Shown: positions 15,523 through 26,523, numbered from the stretch's first letter. The stretch is DNA of 64,000 nt from Nonomuraea sp. NBC_00507 (GCF_036013525.1 NZ_CP107853.1:5518001-5582000); one strand, 5' to 3'. Notes: generated by a model from the letters alone, not told the origin. Numbers and translations: made by a program.

Positions 15523-17211
15523 TCAGCGCATGAAGCCGATGTTCTCGTAGCGGAGGTCGTAGAAGCCGCGCGCCCCCGCGTTGGCCAGCGTCGCCTTGGT
15601 CGCGACCAACTGCGGCCGCTGGTAGAGCGGCAGCACGTTCACCTCCTGCCAGATCAGCTCATCAGCGGCGTTGGTGGCCGCGCGCGCCCGCACCGGGTCC
15701 AGGCTCTGCGCGGCCCGGCTCATGGCCTGGTCGATGGCCGCCGACCCGGTACGCCCGAAGTTCGCGTTCCACGTCTTCCCGTCGGGCGAGTTCGCGTAGA
15801 TCCCGTAACTGCTGGACACGGGGAACGGTGTCCCGATGTAGGCGAACGGCGTGATGTCGAAGTTCCCGGGGATCACGTAACTGGTGAAGAAGTCGTCACT
15901 CGGCACCGCCTTGATCGTCAGCTTCACCCCGATCTGCGCGAGCATGCTCTGCGCCAGTTCCCCTTCCGCCTTGCTGATCTGCACCCCCGACGGCACCACG
16001 AACCGCAGGTCCAGCGTCTTGCCGTTCTTCTGCCTGACCGCCCCGTTCAGCTTCCACCCGGCCGCGTCCAGCAGTTGCCGCGCCCGCTGGGGGTTGTACA
16101 CCCCCAGCGCCCCCGCGTTGTCCTGGTAGCCCTCCTGGGTGTTCATGAAGAAGTGGTTGTTCAGCAGCGCGATCGGCCAGTTCAGCCCCTGCAGGTCGGA
16201 CTGCGCGATGGCCTGGCGGTTGATGCCCAGCTGGATCGCCTGCCGCACGTTCCGGTCCCGCAGCAGCTCGCTCGACCCGTTGAAGGTGAAATGCCGGAAG
16301 TCGGGCCCCGCCGCCTGGCGTACCTGTGCCCCCGCCGTGGCCTTGGCTCGCGCGTAGTCGGGGGCGGACGGGCCTATGTCGATGATGTCGAGCTCGCCGT
16401 TGCTGAACGCCCCGATCAGCGAGTCCTGCTCGGACGCCCGATAAATGATCTTGTCGAGCTTGGCCCGCTCACCCCACCAGGCATCGTCCCGGACCAGCGT
16501 GATCGTCTTGGCCGTCTGGTCGAACCCCCCGAACTTGAACGGCCCGGCCGTCACGGGGATCTTGTTCAGCCAGGCGGTGTTGAACGCCTCCGGCGTGCGG
16601 TTCGTGGCGGCGGGCAGCAGCGGACCGAAGAGCGCCTGCCAGTCGCTGAACGGCCGGGCGAACGTGACGATCACCTCGAAGTCGTCCTTCCCCCGCGCCA
16701 CCTTCTTGATGTCCTGGTAGCCGGTGGCCGAGACGATGCGGTAGGCCGAGTCCCGCCCGTTCAGTGCCTGCCACTGCGCCTGGTAGTCGGCCCATGTGAT
16801 CGGCCGCCCGTCGGACCAGCGTGCCTTCGGGTTCAGTGTGTACGTCACCACCTGCTCGGGCCGCTGATCGGTGACCTTCGCGTCCAGCACGTAGTCCCGG
16901 TTGACGGAGATCTCCGCCTTCTCGTCCGACACGAACGGTGACGGCAGCAGCGCGTTGCTCACCGAGGCCGCCACGGCCAGGTTGCCGTCCACGTGGTTCC
17001 TGTTCCACTGCGCGGGGAACTCGTTGATCCCCCACCGCAGCGTCCCCCCGTCCTTGACCTTGTCGCGCGGCTGCGGGTTGATGTCGAAGGCCTTGACCGT
17101 ATGGTCGTCGCCGGCTCCATCCCCGGTCCCAGGGCCGTTTCCCGTCCCGCCGCCGCACCCTCCCAGTGCCACGACAACGGCGGCGGCCGTGACAAGACGT
17201 GCTGCTTTCAT
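15523..17211 (-). CDS. ABC importer substrate-binding lipoprotein, family 5 (oligopeptide/nickel type)
   Basis: A 562-residue lipoprotein: signal peptide with lipobox VALGGCGGG and a flexible Gly/Asp-rich tether. The SBP_bac_5 fold is shown by GGTLRWGINEFPAQWN, TYTLNPKARWSDGRPITWADY and the later RNVRQAIQLGINRQAIAQSD. It captures peptides or related ligands outside the membrane. It is the last gene of the operon, downstream of the fused ATPase by 18 bp, with its own strong AGGAGG before ATG 17211, which would suit a product needed in excess. The ligand is not predictable. Confidence 0.93.
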   Translation of the reverse strand: MKAARLVTAAAVVVALGGCGGGTGNGPGTGDGAGDDHTVKAFDINPQPRDKVKDGGTLRWGINEFPAQWNRNHVDGNLAVAASVSNALLPSPFVSDEKAEISVNRDYVLDAKVTDQRPEQVVTYTLNPKARWSDGRPITWADYQAQWQALNGRDSAYRIVSATGYQDIKKVARGKDDFEVIVTFARPFSDWQALFGPLLPAATNRTPEAFNTAWLNKIPVTAGPFKFGGFDQTAKTITLVRDDAWWGERAKLDKIIYRASEQDSLIGAFSNGELDIIDIGPSAPDYARAKATAGAQVRQAAGPDFRHFTFNGSSELLRDRNVRQAIQLGINRQAIAQSDLQGLNWPIALLNNHFFMNTQEGYQDNAGALGVYNPQRARQLLDAAGWKLNGAVRQKNGKTLDLRFVVPSGVQISKAEGELAQSMLAQIGVKLTIKAVPSDDFFTSYVIPGNFDITPFAYIGTPFPVSSSYGIYANSPDGKTWNANFGRTGSAAIDQAMSRAAQSLDPVRARAATNAADELIWQEVNVLPLYQRPQLVATKATLANAGARGFYDLRYENIGFMR

Positions 17212-17229
17212 CGAGCGATTCCTCCTGGT

Positions 17230-19245
17230 CTATACGACTTCACGCCGCTCGGCGTAGTGGCAGGCCGCGCCCTGGTCCTCGCCCAGCGGCCGCACCTCGG
17301 GCTCGACGTCCACGCAGCGCTTGCGCTCTTCGTCGGTCAGCTCGGCACGGAACTTGGGGCACCTGGTGCGGAAACGGCAGCCCGACGGAGGGTGGGCCGG
17401 GCTGGGCAGGTCGCCGTGGAGCAGGATGCGCCGCCGTGACCGCTCGCGTACCGGATCGGGCAGCGGGATCGCCGACAGCAGAGCCTGCGTGTACGGATGC
17501 GCCGGGGCCTCGTACACGGCGTCCACCTGGCCGATCTCGGCGATCTTGCCGAGGTGCATCACCGCGACCCGGTCGGCGATGTAGCGCACCACGGCCAGGT
17601 CGTGCGCCACGAACAGGTAAGACAGCCCGAGCCTGGCCCTCAGGGCGTCGAGCAGATTGATCACCCCAGCCTGGATCGACACGTCGAGTGCCGAGACAGG
17701 CTCGTCCAGCACCAGCAGCTGGGGCTCCAGCGCGAGCGCCCTGGCGATGCCGATGCGCTGCCGCTGCCCGCCCGAGAAGTCCTGCGGGTAGCGGGCGGCG
17801 TGCGAGAGGTCCAGCCCGACCAGGGATAGCAGCTCGGCGACCCGCCGCCCGGGGGCGCGCCGCCCGTGGGTGCGCAACGGCTCGGCCAGGATGTCGTGCA
17901 CGGTCATGCGCGGGTCGAGCGAGGCCATCGGGTCCTGGAAGACGACCTGCATGTCACGCCTGATCGCGGTGCGCTCCCCTCGGCCGAGCCGGGCCGTGTC
18001 GTGCCCGAGCACGACGATGCGGCCCTCCTGCGGCTTGGCCAGCTCGAGTATCTGCGTCAGCGTGGTCGTCTTGCCGCTGCCCGACTCGCCGACCAGCCCG
18101 AGCGTCTCGCCCTCCCGTACGTCGAACCCGACCCCGGCCACGGCGTGCACAGTGCCCACCCGGCGCTTGAACACCGCCCCGCGCACCAGCGGATAGTCCT
18201 TGACCAGGTCGCGGACCTCCAGCACCGTGCGCTCGCCGCGCGCCGCCCGGGCCTCCCGCGGCCCCGCCGGCTCCGCGAGCCCCGGCGGATGCACTTCGTC
18301 CCACCGGATGCACGCCGCCCCGTGCCCGGCCCCCACTTCGAACAGCGGCGGCTCTCCCTCGTCGCACGCGTCCACCTTCATCGGGCAGCGCGGCGCGAAC
18401 GGGCACCCCGGCGGCAGCGCCGCCGGCGAGGGCGGGTTGCCTTCGATCGGCACGAGCGGCCTCCGCCCGCCCCGGTCCACCCGCGGCACGGAGCCCAGCA
18501 GGCCCACGGTGTACGGCATGCGCGGCCCGTAGTAGATGTCGTCCACGTCGCCCACCTCGACCGGGCGCCCGGCGTACATGACCAGGACCCGGTCGGCGAA
18601 CCCGGCGACCACGCCGAGATCGTGCGTGATCATGATGATGGCGGCGCCGGTCTTCCGTTGCGCCTTCTTGAGCACCTCCAGCACCTGCGCCTGGATGGTG
18701 ACGTCGAGCGCCGTGGTCGGCTCGTCGCAGATGATCACGTCGGGGTCGTTGGCGATGGCCATCGCGATCACCACGCGCTGCCGCATGCCGCCGGAGAACT
18801 CGTGCGGGAAGGCCAGCGCCCGCTCGGCCGGATGCGGGATGCCGACGAGCTCCAGCAGCTCGATGGCCTTGACCAGGGCGGTCTCCTTGCTGACCCGCTG
18901 GTGCACGCGCACGGCCTCGGCGATCTGGTCGCCGACCCGGTAGACCGGGGTGAGCGCCGACAGCGGGTCCTGGAACACCATCGACATGGTCTTGCCGCGC
19001 AACGCGGTCAGCTCCCGTTCCGGGGCCCCGATCAGCTCCTTGCCGTGCAGCCGCACCGATCCGGTGACGCGTGCGCCGGGCGGCAGCAGCCCCATGACGG
19101 CGGCCGAGGTGACGGACTTGCCCGAGCCGGACTCGCCCACGATGCCGAGGACCTCGCCGGGGCGTACGGAAAAGCTGATCCCGCGCACCGCCGGCACGTC
19201 TCCGAACGCCACGTTGAGGTCGGTCACCTCGAGGACCGGGCTCAT
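17230..19245 (-). CDS. ABC importer double ATPase (OppD-OppF fusion)
   Basis: A 671-residue protein with two complete nucleotide-binding domains. The first has [11 protein letters not shown] (Walker A), [13 protein letters not shown] (Q-loop area), FSGGMRQRV (signature) and [13 protein letters not shown] (Walker B). The oligopeptide-type C-terminal element ([16 protein letters not shown] with Cys-rich CPFAPRCPM) follows. The second has [27 protein letters not shown] and [14 protein letters not shown], and ends with [10 protein letters not shown]. Cysteine clusters after each domain match the [4Fe-4S]/zinc region of OppD/DppF proteins. ATG 19245 overlaps the stop of the upstream permease (ATGA), so translation is coupled. 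Confidence 0.95.
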   Translation of the reverse strand: MSPVLEVTDLNVAFGDVPAVRGISFSVRPGEVLGIVGESGSGKSVTSAAVMGLLPPGARVTGSVRLHGKELIGAPERELTALRGKTMSMVFQDPLSALTPVYRVGDQIAEAVRVHQRVSKETALVKAIELLELVGIPHPAERALAFPHEFSGGMRQRVVIAMAIANDPDVIICDEPTTALDVTIQAQVLEVLKKAQRKTGAAIIMITHDLGVVAGFADRVLVMYAGRPVEVGDVDDIYYGPRMPYTVGLLGSVPRVDRGGRRPLVPIEGNPPSPAALPPGCPFAPRCPMKVDACDEGEPPLFEVGAGHGAACIRWDEVHPPGLAEPAGPREARAARGERTVLEVRDLVKDYPLVRGAVFKRRVGTVHAVAGVGFDVREGETLGLVGESGSGKTTTLTQILELAKPQEGRIVVLGHDTARLGRGERTAIRRDMQVVFQDPMASLDPRMTVHDILAEPLRTHGRRAPGRRVAELLSLVGLDLSHAARYPQDFSGGQRQRIGIARALALEPQLLVLDEPVSALDVSIQAGVINLLDALRARLGLSYLFVAHDLAVVRYIADRVAVMHLGKIAEIGQVDAVYEAPAHPYTQALLSAIPLPDPVRERSRRRILLHGDLPSPAHPPSGCRFRTRCPKFRAELTDEERKRCVDVEPEVRPLGEDQGAACHYAERREVV

Positions 19246-20144
19246 CGTTTGGCCGCCGGGTCGAAGGCGTCGCGCAAGGCGTCGCCCATGAGGTTGACCG
19301 CGAGCACCGTGACCACCAGCAGCCCGGCCACGAACCAGAACGTCCACGGCGCGTACGTGGCCGTCTTGGAGCCGTCGGCGATGAGCGTGCCGAACGACAC
19401 GTCCGGCGGCTGGATGCCGAACCCGAAGTACGACAGCGAGGTCTCGGTGAGTATCGCCGCGCTGACGTTGAGCGTGGCGTCCACGATCAGCAGGGACGCC
19501 AGATTGGGGATCACGTGCCGGAACACGATCCGCGCCGGCGGCACCCCCATGTAGCGGGCGGCCTGGATGAACTCCCGCTCCTTCAGCGAGATGGTCATCC
19601 CCCTGACGATCTTCGAGGTGACCATCCACAGGAACAGCGCGAGCATGAGCACGAACAGCGGCCACTGCCCCGACTCGAACAGCGGCGACATGATCGCCAG
19701 GATGAGGAATCCCGGCAGCACGAGCAGCAGGTCGGTCATCCAGCTCAGCACCCGGTCGGTCCAGCCCAGGAAGTAGCCGGCGAACGCCCCGACCACGGCC
19801 GCGAGCGCCGTGGACACCAGAGCCGCCAGCAGGCCCACGACCAGTGATTTCTGCATTCCGCGCAGGGTCAGCGCGTAGACGTCGGCGCCGGTCTGGAGCG
19901 TTCCGAACCAGTGGGAGGACGACGGCGGCTGCAGGAACGCCGTGAAATCCTTGTCCGTGTAGCTCCACCGGCTGAACAGCGGGCCGGCGAACGCCAGCAG
20001 GAACATCACCACCAGCACCACGAACCCGGCCACCCCCTGACGGGAGCGGAAGAACCGCCCGGCGACCACCCGCACCCGCGATGGATAGGTGACCATGACG
20101 CCGTCGGACAGCTCCTCGGCCACCTCCTCCTCGTGCAGCGTCAT
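19242..20144 (-). CDS. ABC importer permease, OppC/DppC-like
   Basis: A 300-residue membrane protein with about six helices. The cytosolic coupling loop [20 protein letters not shown] contains the EAA motif, and [14 protein letters not shown] follows as in OppC. The N-terminal cytosolic part precedes a long first helix ([20 protein letters not shown]). Start ATG 20144 overlaps the stop of the first permease gene (TGATG) and GAGG is upstream. It forms the heterodimeric channel with the product of the gene at 20144-21127. Confidence 0.94.
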   Translation of the reverse strand: MTLHEEEVAEELSDGVMVTYPSRVRVVAGRFFRSRQGVAGFVVLVVMFLLAFAGPLFSRWSYTDKDFTAFLQPPSSSHWFGTLQTGADVYALTLRGMQKSLVVGLLAALVSTALAAVVGAFAGYFLGWTDRVLSWMTDLLLVLPGFLILAIMSPLFESGQWPLFVLMLALFLWMVTSKIVRGMTISLKEREFIQAARYMGVPPARIVFRHVIPNLASLLIVDATLNVSAAILTETSLSYFGFGIQPPDVSFGTLIADGSKTATYAPWTFWFVAGLLVVTVLAVNLMGDALRDAFDPAAKR

Positions 20145-21127
20145 CAGGCCCGCACCCTGGGATCGAGGGCCGCGCGCAGCAGGTCGGCGGCCAGCGAGGC
20201 GCACAACACGGAGATCGCGGCCAGCAGGGAGATGGCCGCGACGGTGTTGACGTCGTTGGTGAAGATCGAGTTGATCAGCTGCTCGCCCAGCCCGTGCCAG
20301 CCGAAGATCTTCTCCGTGAACGTCGCCCCCGTCAGCAGCGCGCCGAACATGAACGCGAAATAGGTCACCACGGGGATCAGCGCGGTCCGCAGCGCGTGCG
20401 TGACGAGCGCTCTGCGCCTGCTCAGCCCCTTGGCCATGGCCGTGCGCAGGAAGTCGGCGCCGAGCACGTCGAGCATCATGTTGCGCTGGTAACGGCTGAA
20501 GACCGCGATGAGACCGACCGACAGCGAGATCGTCGGCAGAATCAGGTGTTGCAGCCGGTCCACCACCTGACCCCAGAACCCGGCGGCCAGCCCGTCGCTG
20601 TATTCGCCGCTGACGAGGAACACCTGGCGGCCGAAGACGCGCTCGTTGGCCCAGGTGGCCACCAAGATCATCATGTTGGCCAGGACGACCACCGGCACCG
20701 CGAGGACGACGAACGACAGGCCGGTTGAGAGCCGATCGAACCACCCGTATTGCCGGACCGCCGCCAGCGCCCCGACGATCACCCCGAGCGCGCTGCCGAA
20801 CAGCAGCCCCAGCATGACGAGCCGGAACGTGACGCCCACGCGTCGCTTGAGATCCTCATTGACGGGCGAGCCCACGACCGTTTTGCCGAAGTCGCCGCGG
20901 AGCACCCCGGTGCCCCAGGTGGCGTAACGCTGCAGCAGGGGTGTCTTGTCGTTGAGATTGAGCGCGGTGAGCTGGGCGTCGACCACGGCGGGCGGCGGCT
21001 TGGGCGTGCGGTCGGCGTAGTTGGAGCGCGGGTCGAGGGCGGTGGCCGCCAGGAGATAGGCGAGGCTGGCGGCCACCGCGACGAGCACGACGGACGAGAG
21101 CAGCCTGCGGACCAGAAACCCGGCCAT
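20144..21127 (-). CDS. ABC importer permease, OppB/DppB-like
   Basis: A 327-residue membrane protein, first gene of the importer operon. It begins [20 protein letters not shown] as OppB proteins do, has the [19 protein letters not shown] periplasmic segment, and the coupling-loop motif [20 protein letters not shown] with [24 protein letters not shown] 21127 is chosen because GGGGAGG lies just upstream. The preceding 80 bp separate it from the AAA+ gene on the same strand and contain an A+T patch (TAGCTATATGACT) that could hold the operon promoter. Confidence 0.94.
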   Translation of the reverse strand: MAGFLVRRLLSSVVLVAVAASLAYLLAATALDPRSNYADRTPKPPPAVVDAQLTALNLNDKTPLLQRYATWGTGVLRGDFGKTVVGSPVNEDLKRRVGVTFRLVMLGLLFGSALGVIVGALAAVRQYGWFDRLSTGLSFVVLAVPVVVLANMMILVATWANERVFGRQVFLVSGEYSDGLAAGFWGQVVDRLQHLILPTISLSVGLIAVFSRYQRNMMLDVLGADFLRTAMAKGLSRRRALVTHALRTALIPVVTYFAFMFGALLTGATFTEKIFGWHGLGEQLINSIFTNDVNTVAAISLLAAISVLCASLAADLLRAALDPRVRA

Positions 21128-21207
21128 CGCCTCCCCCTCTGACGCGCACGGCATGTAGTCATATAGCTACACCATGTGAGCGGTGCTGCGCACGCAGCCG
21201 GGGTAAG

Positions 21208-23559
21208 TCAGCGTCCGGAAAGCTCGTCCACGGCCGTGGCGACGTCCTCGCTCGTGATCGTGGTCAGGTCGGCGGAGCTGGCGGACCCGCCGCGCGCGGC
21301 GTGCGCGGCCAGTCGCACGTCGCGGCGCATGGCCGCGCGCTCGAACAGGGACCTGGCGAAGCGGCCGTTGCCGAGCCCGTCGATCAGCCGCTCCTCGCAC
21401 ACCCAGGCGAACACCTCGTCGAGGTTGCGCAGGGCGTCCTCGTCGAACGTGTCGCCCGACTTCTCGGCGAGCAGCACCGCGATCTCGGTCAGCTCCTGCG
21501 GCGAGTAGCTGGGGAAGGCCACCCGCTGGTTGAACCGGCTGGCCAGACCGGGGTTGGTGGCCAGGAACGCGTCCATCTCGCGCTCGTAGCCGGCCAGGAC
21601 GATGACGAGCCGGTCGCGGTCGTCCTCGGCCCGCTTGAGGAGGGTCTGCACGGCCTCGGAGCCGAACGCGTCGCCGCCTTGGTAGCCGGGGTTGACCAGG
21701 CTGTAGGCCTCGTCGATGAACAACACCCCGCCGAGCGCCCGGTCGACCAGCTCGTTGGTCTTGATCGCGGTCGCGCCGAGGTGCTGGCCGACCAGGTCGG
21801 CCCGGTGCGCCTCGACCACGTCGGGCCGGGCCAGCAGGCCGAGCGCGGCGAAGATCCGGCCCAGCACCCTGGCGACGGTGGTCTTGCCGGTGCCGGGCGG
21901 GCCGGCGAACACGAAATGCCGCATCTGCTGCGGCGTCGGCAGGCCGCGCTCCTGGCGCATCCGCGCCACCTGCAGCTGGGCGGCGATCGCGTGCACCTGC
22001 CGCTTGACCGGCGCCAGGCCCGCCATCCTGTCGAGATCGGCCAGCGCCTCCTCGAGCGTGGGTGTGGCGACGTAGCCGCGGAAGCGCGCGGTCAGCTCCT
22101 CGAACGCCTTCGTCACGTCGGCCGTGGTGGTCGTGACCAGATCCTGTGTGCTCGGCGTGCCGCCGGCGCCCACCACGCGCACGTCGCGGGCCTGCGCGGC
22201 CGCCTCGACCAGGCTGCGCGCGAACCTGGCGTTGCCGAGCTCGTCGACCAGGCCGCGCCGGTGCACGTCCTCGTATCTGCTGAGCAGCACGCGCCGGGTC
22301 TCGGCGTCCATCGTGTCGCCCCTGCGCCGCTGGAGCAGCTCGGTGACCTCGACCAGCTCGGCGGGGGAGTAGCCGGGGAAGCGCACCCGGGTGGCGAATC
22401 TGCTGGCCAGGCCCGGGTTGCTGGACAGGAACCCGCTCATCTCCTGCTCGTAGCCGGCCAGGATGATGATCACCCGGTCGCGGTCGTCCTCGGCCCGTTT
22501 GAGCAGGGTCTGCACGGCCTCGGCGCCGAACCGGTCAGGCTGGCCGTCGGAGGAGTTGACCAGCCCGTAGGCCTCGTCGATGAACAACACCCCGCCGAGC
22601 GCCCGGTCGACCAGCTCGTTGGTCTTGATCGCGGTCGCGCCCAGGAACTCGCCCACCAGGTCGGCCCGCTGCGCCTCGACCACGTAGGGGGTCTCCAGCA
22701 GACCGAACGCGTAGAAGATCTTGGCGAGCGCGCGCGCCACGCTGGTCTTGCCGGTGCCCGGCGGACCGGCGAACACGAAGTGCCTGGTGGGCCGCTCGGC
22801 GGTGTAGCCGGCCTCGGCGCGCAGCCTGGAGGCCTCGATGGAGGCGGCGATGGAGCGCACCTGCTCCTTGACCGGGGCCAGGCCGATCATGCTCTCCAGC
22901 TCCCCGAGCGCCTCCTCCACGGAGATCTGCGGCGGCGCGCCGCCCCTGTCGTGCGCCGACTCCGGCCTGCCCTCGCGCACCCTGACCCGGACCTGCTCCT
23001 CCACGGCGGCGTTGGCCGCCTTCGCCTGGCGGGCGAGCACGAATCGGTAGACGAGCACGGCCAGCGCCGTGGCGTAGCCCGTCCACACGGAGACGGTGGG
23101 CGACACGGGCGACAGCGCGGCGGCGAGCATGCCCGCGGGAATGAGCGCCACCAGGGTGGTCACCCACGGCGTCACCCATCGGATGAGATGCGCGGCGGCG
23201 GCCACGAGGAGGGCCAGCCCGACCATCAGATGCACGGCCATGGAGCCGGGCGGATAGAGCGCTTGGAACAGATACAAAGCCACCACGCCCCAGCCCACGA
23301 CCACCAGCGAGGTGGCGGCGGCGCGGGGGAAACGCATGGTCAGCGCGATGAAGGCGAGGAGCACCAGCGTGGTGACAAAGGTCGCGCCCAGGTTCCAGCC
23401 GAGCGCGGCGCCCACCCCCATGGTGGCGACGAGCACGACCACGTAGAGCACCCGGCGCATGGCAGGGGGAATCTGGAAATAGCGCTCTCGCACCTGCTCG
23501 AACAGATCCCGCGCTGCGGCCCGCCCCGCGGCCTGGGCCCTGCCGGACTCACGCATCAC
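21208..23559 (-). CDS. Membrane-anchored tandem CbxX/CfxQ-type AAA+ ATPase
   Basis: A 783-residue protein. Residues about 35-180 contain five or six hydrophobic segments. Two AAA+ modules of the CbxX/CfxQ (EccA/SpoVK-related) type follow. Module 1 has AGPPGTGKT at 264-272 and VLFIDEAY at 324-331; module 2 has AGPPGTGKT at 552-560 and VLFIDEAY at 612-619. Both contain GATAIKTNELVDRALGGVLF, LLKRAEDDRDR and the arginine-finger segment NPGLASRF, so both look active. Relatives remodel Rubisco, act in type VII secretion or serve sporulation, but usually are soluble with one or two modules and no membrane domain. GTG 23559 follows GGGGAGG; a TATAAC hexamer (complement of 23580-23585) could be the -10. 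Confidence 0.9.
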   Translation of the reverse strand: MMRESGRAQAAGRAAARDLFEQVRERYFQIPPAMRRVLYVVVLVATMGVGAALGWNLGATFVTTLVLLAFIALTMRFPRAAATSLVVVGWGVVALYLFQALYPPGSMAVHLMVGLALLVAAAAHLIRWVTPWVTTLVALIPAGMLAAALSPVSPTVSVWTGYATALAVLVYRFVLARQAKAANAAVEEQVRVRVREGRPESAHDRGGAPPQISVEEALGELESMIGLAPVKEQVRSIAASIEASRLRAEAGYTAERPTRHFVFAGPPGTGKTSVARALAKIFYAFGLLETPYVVEAQRADLVGEFLGATAIKTNELVDRALGGVLFIDEAYGLVNSSDGQPDRFGAEAVQTLLKRAEDDRDRVIIILAGYEQEMSGFLSSNPGLASRFATRVRFPGYSPAELVEVTELLQRRRGDTMDAETRRVLLSRYEDVHRRGLVDELGNARFARSLVEAAAQARDVRVVGAGGTPSTQDLVTTTTADVTKAFEELTARFRGYVATPTLEEALADLDRMAGLAPVKRQVHAIAAQLQVARMRQERGLPTPQQMRHFVFAGPPGTGKTTVARVLGRIFAALGLLARPDVVEAHRADLVGQHLGATAIKTNELVDRALGGVLFIDEAYSLVNPGYQGGDAFGSEAVQTLLKRAEDDRDRLVIVLAGYEREMDAFLATNPGLASRFNQRVAFPSYSPQELTEIAVLLAEKSGDTFDEDALRNLDEVFAWVCEERLIDGLGNGRFARSLFERAAMRRDVRLAAHAARGGSASSADLTTITSEDVATAVDELSGR

Positions 23560-23620
23560 GCCTCCCCGGTCCGCCCCCGGTTATACCGCACCGGACCGAC
23601 TCTTGGGCGCTCCTGACACG

Positions 23621-24517
<897 letters not shown>

Positions 24518-24525
24518 AGAACGAA

Positions 24526-24531
24526 ATTCTA
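24526..24531 (-). promoter_or_regulatory. -10 element of a leaderless dehalogenase promoter
   Basis: TAGAAT on the minus strand ends eight bases before ATG 24517. It overlaps the end of the TPR gene region (stop at 24533), so the dehalogenase may have its own leaderless transcript besides read-through. Confidence 0.5.
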
Positions 24532-24532
24532 G

Positions 24533-26272
24533 TCAGCGCCGCTGGTGCCGCCCAGGGAATTCGCCGACCAGCACCTCTTTGGGGGTGACGCGCAGGATGT
24601 CGGAGTCCGGCAGGGCGATGCCCCGTACCTCCACCCAGAACCGCCGCTGCAGCGGGTCGGCCGCGAACACCGCCACCCGCGGGTCGGCCTCGATCGCCTC
24701 CCACGCCTCGGTCTCCGCGATCAGCCGCAGCTCGCCGGTGGGCGTGACGGACGCGGCCGCGCCCACGACCCGGGGACCCAGCTGGTCGCCGTACGACAGG
24801 ACGATGCTGCGGGCGTAGGAGAAGGTCTGGCGCACCTCAGGGGTCAGCACGATGGACGGAGCGGCGCCCATCGGCGGGTCGGACATGATCAGGGAGGCCC
24901 GCCACGGCCCCGGACCGCCCCGCCACCACGCCCGCAGCGCCCGCGCCGCGAACACGGCCATCGCCGCGCCGAGCGCGCCCAGACCGATCCGCCACGCCCA
25001 CGCCGAGGCCAGCGCCCCACCCGCCGCGCAGGCCGCGGCCGCCAGCACGACGAAGCCCGTCGCGGCGGCCAGCCAGGCGTCGTCGCGGTAGCGGGCACGC
25101 AGGTAGCCGCGCACCATCGGGTACGGCACCGCCAGCGCCGCCACGGCGGCCCGGGGCTCCACCGCGAGCGCCCCGCACACCACCGGCACGAGGATGGACC
25201 AGGTCCTGCAGAGCAGGATCCAGAGCGTGACGCCGGTGTTCCTCCTGGCGGTGCGGTCGGCGCCGGCCAGGAGCAACTGCTCCAGCGCCGCCAGCGGCCT
25301 GCCACGCCACGCCTCGGCCAGCGCGCGCACGGCGGCCAGCGCCGGCCAGCCCAGCACCACGATGCCCGCCAGCCCCGCCCACACCGGATCGAACGAGGAC
25401 GGCACCGCGGGCATCGCCCCCAGCAGCAACCATGCGGCGAACGCGAGCACCGACACCGCGGCCGACACGACGCCCGCACCCAGCCACGGGTCCCTGCCGA
25501 ACATCGCGGGCACGTACGACCACAGCCTTACCCGCCGCGCCTGCCCGACCGTGAGCGGCACCAGCAGGACGAGCACCGCGAACCCGGCCAGCTGCGCCTG
25601 CGCGCCCAGGTCGAACAGCAGCGCCGAGACCGCGACGGCCACAGTGGCGACGGCGACCAGCAGGCGCGACTGCCGCGACCACACCTCCAGCGCCCGCCGG
25701 GCCCTGCCGGTGTCGCGCGGATCCACCGGCCAGGCCGGATCGTGGTGCGGGCGGGGCCGGTCCCAGCGCAGCAGCGACAGCGCCAGATTGACCCGGGCCT
25801 GCCGGTGCCCGGGGTCGGCGGCGAGGGCCGCCAGGTAGGAGCGCCCGGCGTCGGCATGATCGCCGCGCAGCAGCGCCAGGTCGCCCAGCATGACCTCGGG
25901 GTCGGGCTCCTCCGGCGCGAACTTCCTGGCCAGCTCCGCGTGCTCGACCGCCTCCCGCCAGCGGCCCGGTGTCCTGCGCAGGATCGCGGCCAGGCGCAGG
26001 CGGGCCGCCCAGGAGCCGCGGGCCAGCTCCACTGCCCGCTCCGCAGGGGGCACCGCGTCGGCGTCGCGGCCCAGCCGCTCGTGGGCGAGGCTGATCAGCC
26101 GGTACGCCCACTCCGCGCCCGGATCCAGGTCCGCGGCCCGGCGCGCGGCGTCCAGCGCGGACTCGGGCCGGCCGGCGTCAAGCCTGGTCAGGGCCTCGTC
26201 ACACCATTCGCGTGAGGACCTATCTGGAATGTCGTCATTTCTGGTACTTCCATCGGTCCCCACGCGACCCAT
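24533..26272 (-). CDS. TPR-containing multi-pass membrane protein with a C-terminal split-barrel-like domain
   Basis: A 579-residue protein of unknown function. Residues about 20-170 form TPR-like helical hairpins (ALDAARRAADLDPGAEWAY, AVEHAELARKFAPEEPDP, SYLAALAADPGHRQARVNLA). About eight hydrophobic helices follow (about 200-430). The last 130 residues are soluble; IVLSYGDQLGPRVVGAAASV, LRLIAETEAWEAIEADPRVA and VFAADPLQRRFWVEVRGIAL look like a degenerate pyridoxamine-phosphate-oxidase barrel. That domain call is tentative. The gene is 15 bp upstream of the dehalogenase on the same strand and divergent from the DHA2 exporter, with a near-perfect palindrome in between. Confidence 0.7.
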   Translation of the reverse strand: MGRVGTDGSTRNDDIPDRSSREWCDEALTRLDAGRPESALDAARRAADLDPGAEWAYRLISLAHERLGRDADAVPPAERAVELARGSWAARLRLAAILRRTPGRWREAVEHAELARKFAPEEPDPEVMLGDLALLRGDHADAGRSYLAALAADPGHRQARVNLALSLLRWDRPRPHHDPAWPVDPRDTGRARRALEVWSRQSRLLVAVATVAVAVSALLFDLGAQAQLAGFAVLVLLVPLTVGQARRVRLWSYVPAMFGRDPWLGAGVVSAAVSVLAFAAWLLLGAMPAVPSSFDPVWAGLAGIVVLGWPALAAVRALAEAWRGRPLAALEQLLLAGADRTARRNTGVTLWILLCRTWSILVPVVCGALAVEPRAAVAALAVPYPMVRGYLRARYRDDAWLAAATGFVVLAAAACAAGGALASAWAWRIGLGALGAAMAVFAARALRAWWRGGPGPWRASLIMSDPPMGAAPSIVLTPEVRQTFSYARSIVLSYGDQLGPRVVGAAASVTPTGELRLIAETEAWEAIEADPRVAVFAADPLQRRFWVEVRGIALPDSDILRVTPKEVLVGEFPGRHQRR

Positions 26273-26316
26273 GATCGGCTGACGGGCGAATGTTGGATAG
26301 ATACCGACATATGGCT

Positions 26317-26336
26317 GTATCTCTCTAGAGAGGTAC
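26317..26336. promoter_or_regulatory. 20-bp palindrome in the divergent intergenic region
   Basis: GTATCTCTCTAGAGAGGTAC is palindromic except for one position pair; its central 12 bp CTCTCTAGAGAG (26321-26332) are perfect. It lies 45 bp upstream of the TPR gene and about 190 bp upstream of the exporter. An operator for a TetR- or GntR-type repressor is inferred; no such regulator is adjacent. Confidence 0.5.
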
Positions 26337-26523
26337 GGGCCACCGTGGATCGGGCGATACCGCTATGACAAGCGCGCCGCATAGCCTAAGCTGCCACGCA
26401 AGCCGGAGCGCGCGAGCCGGAGCGCCAGAGCTCGAGAAGGAGCGAGTGTCGAGGCGCGGCACGCAAGCGGCCGACCGAATAGCACGTGCGGGCCCTGTCA
26501 CGGATCGGCCTGCAAGGAGGCCC

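Noticed and set aside
17230..19968. A longer 912-codon version of the double ATPase
   Set aside because: The extra N-terminal 241 codons run antisense-like through the permease reading frame; the ABC domain begins right after ATG 19245, which overlaps the permease stop.
21150..21185. TGTAG-TCATATAG-CTACA inverted repeat before the oligopeptide operon
   Set aside because: Only five paired bases; not distinguishable from chance, though the A+T patch may be part of a promoter.
21208..23559. Type VII secretion (ESX) locus because of the EccA-like AAA+ modules
   Set aside because: No EccB, EccC, EccD, mycosin or WXG100 genes are present, and the membrane fusion is not the EccA layout.
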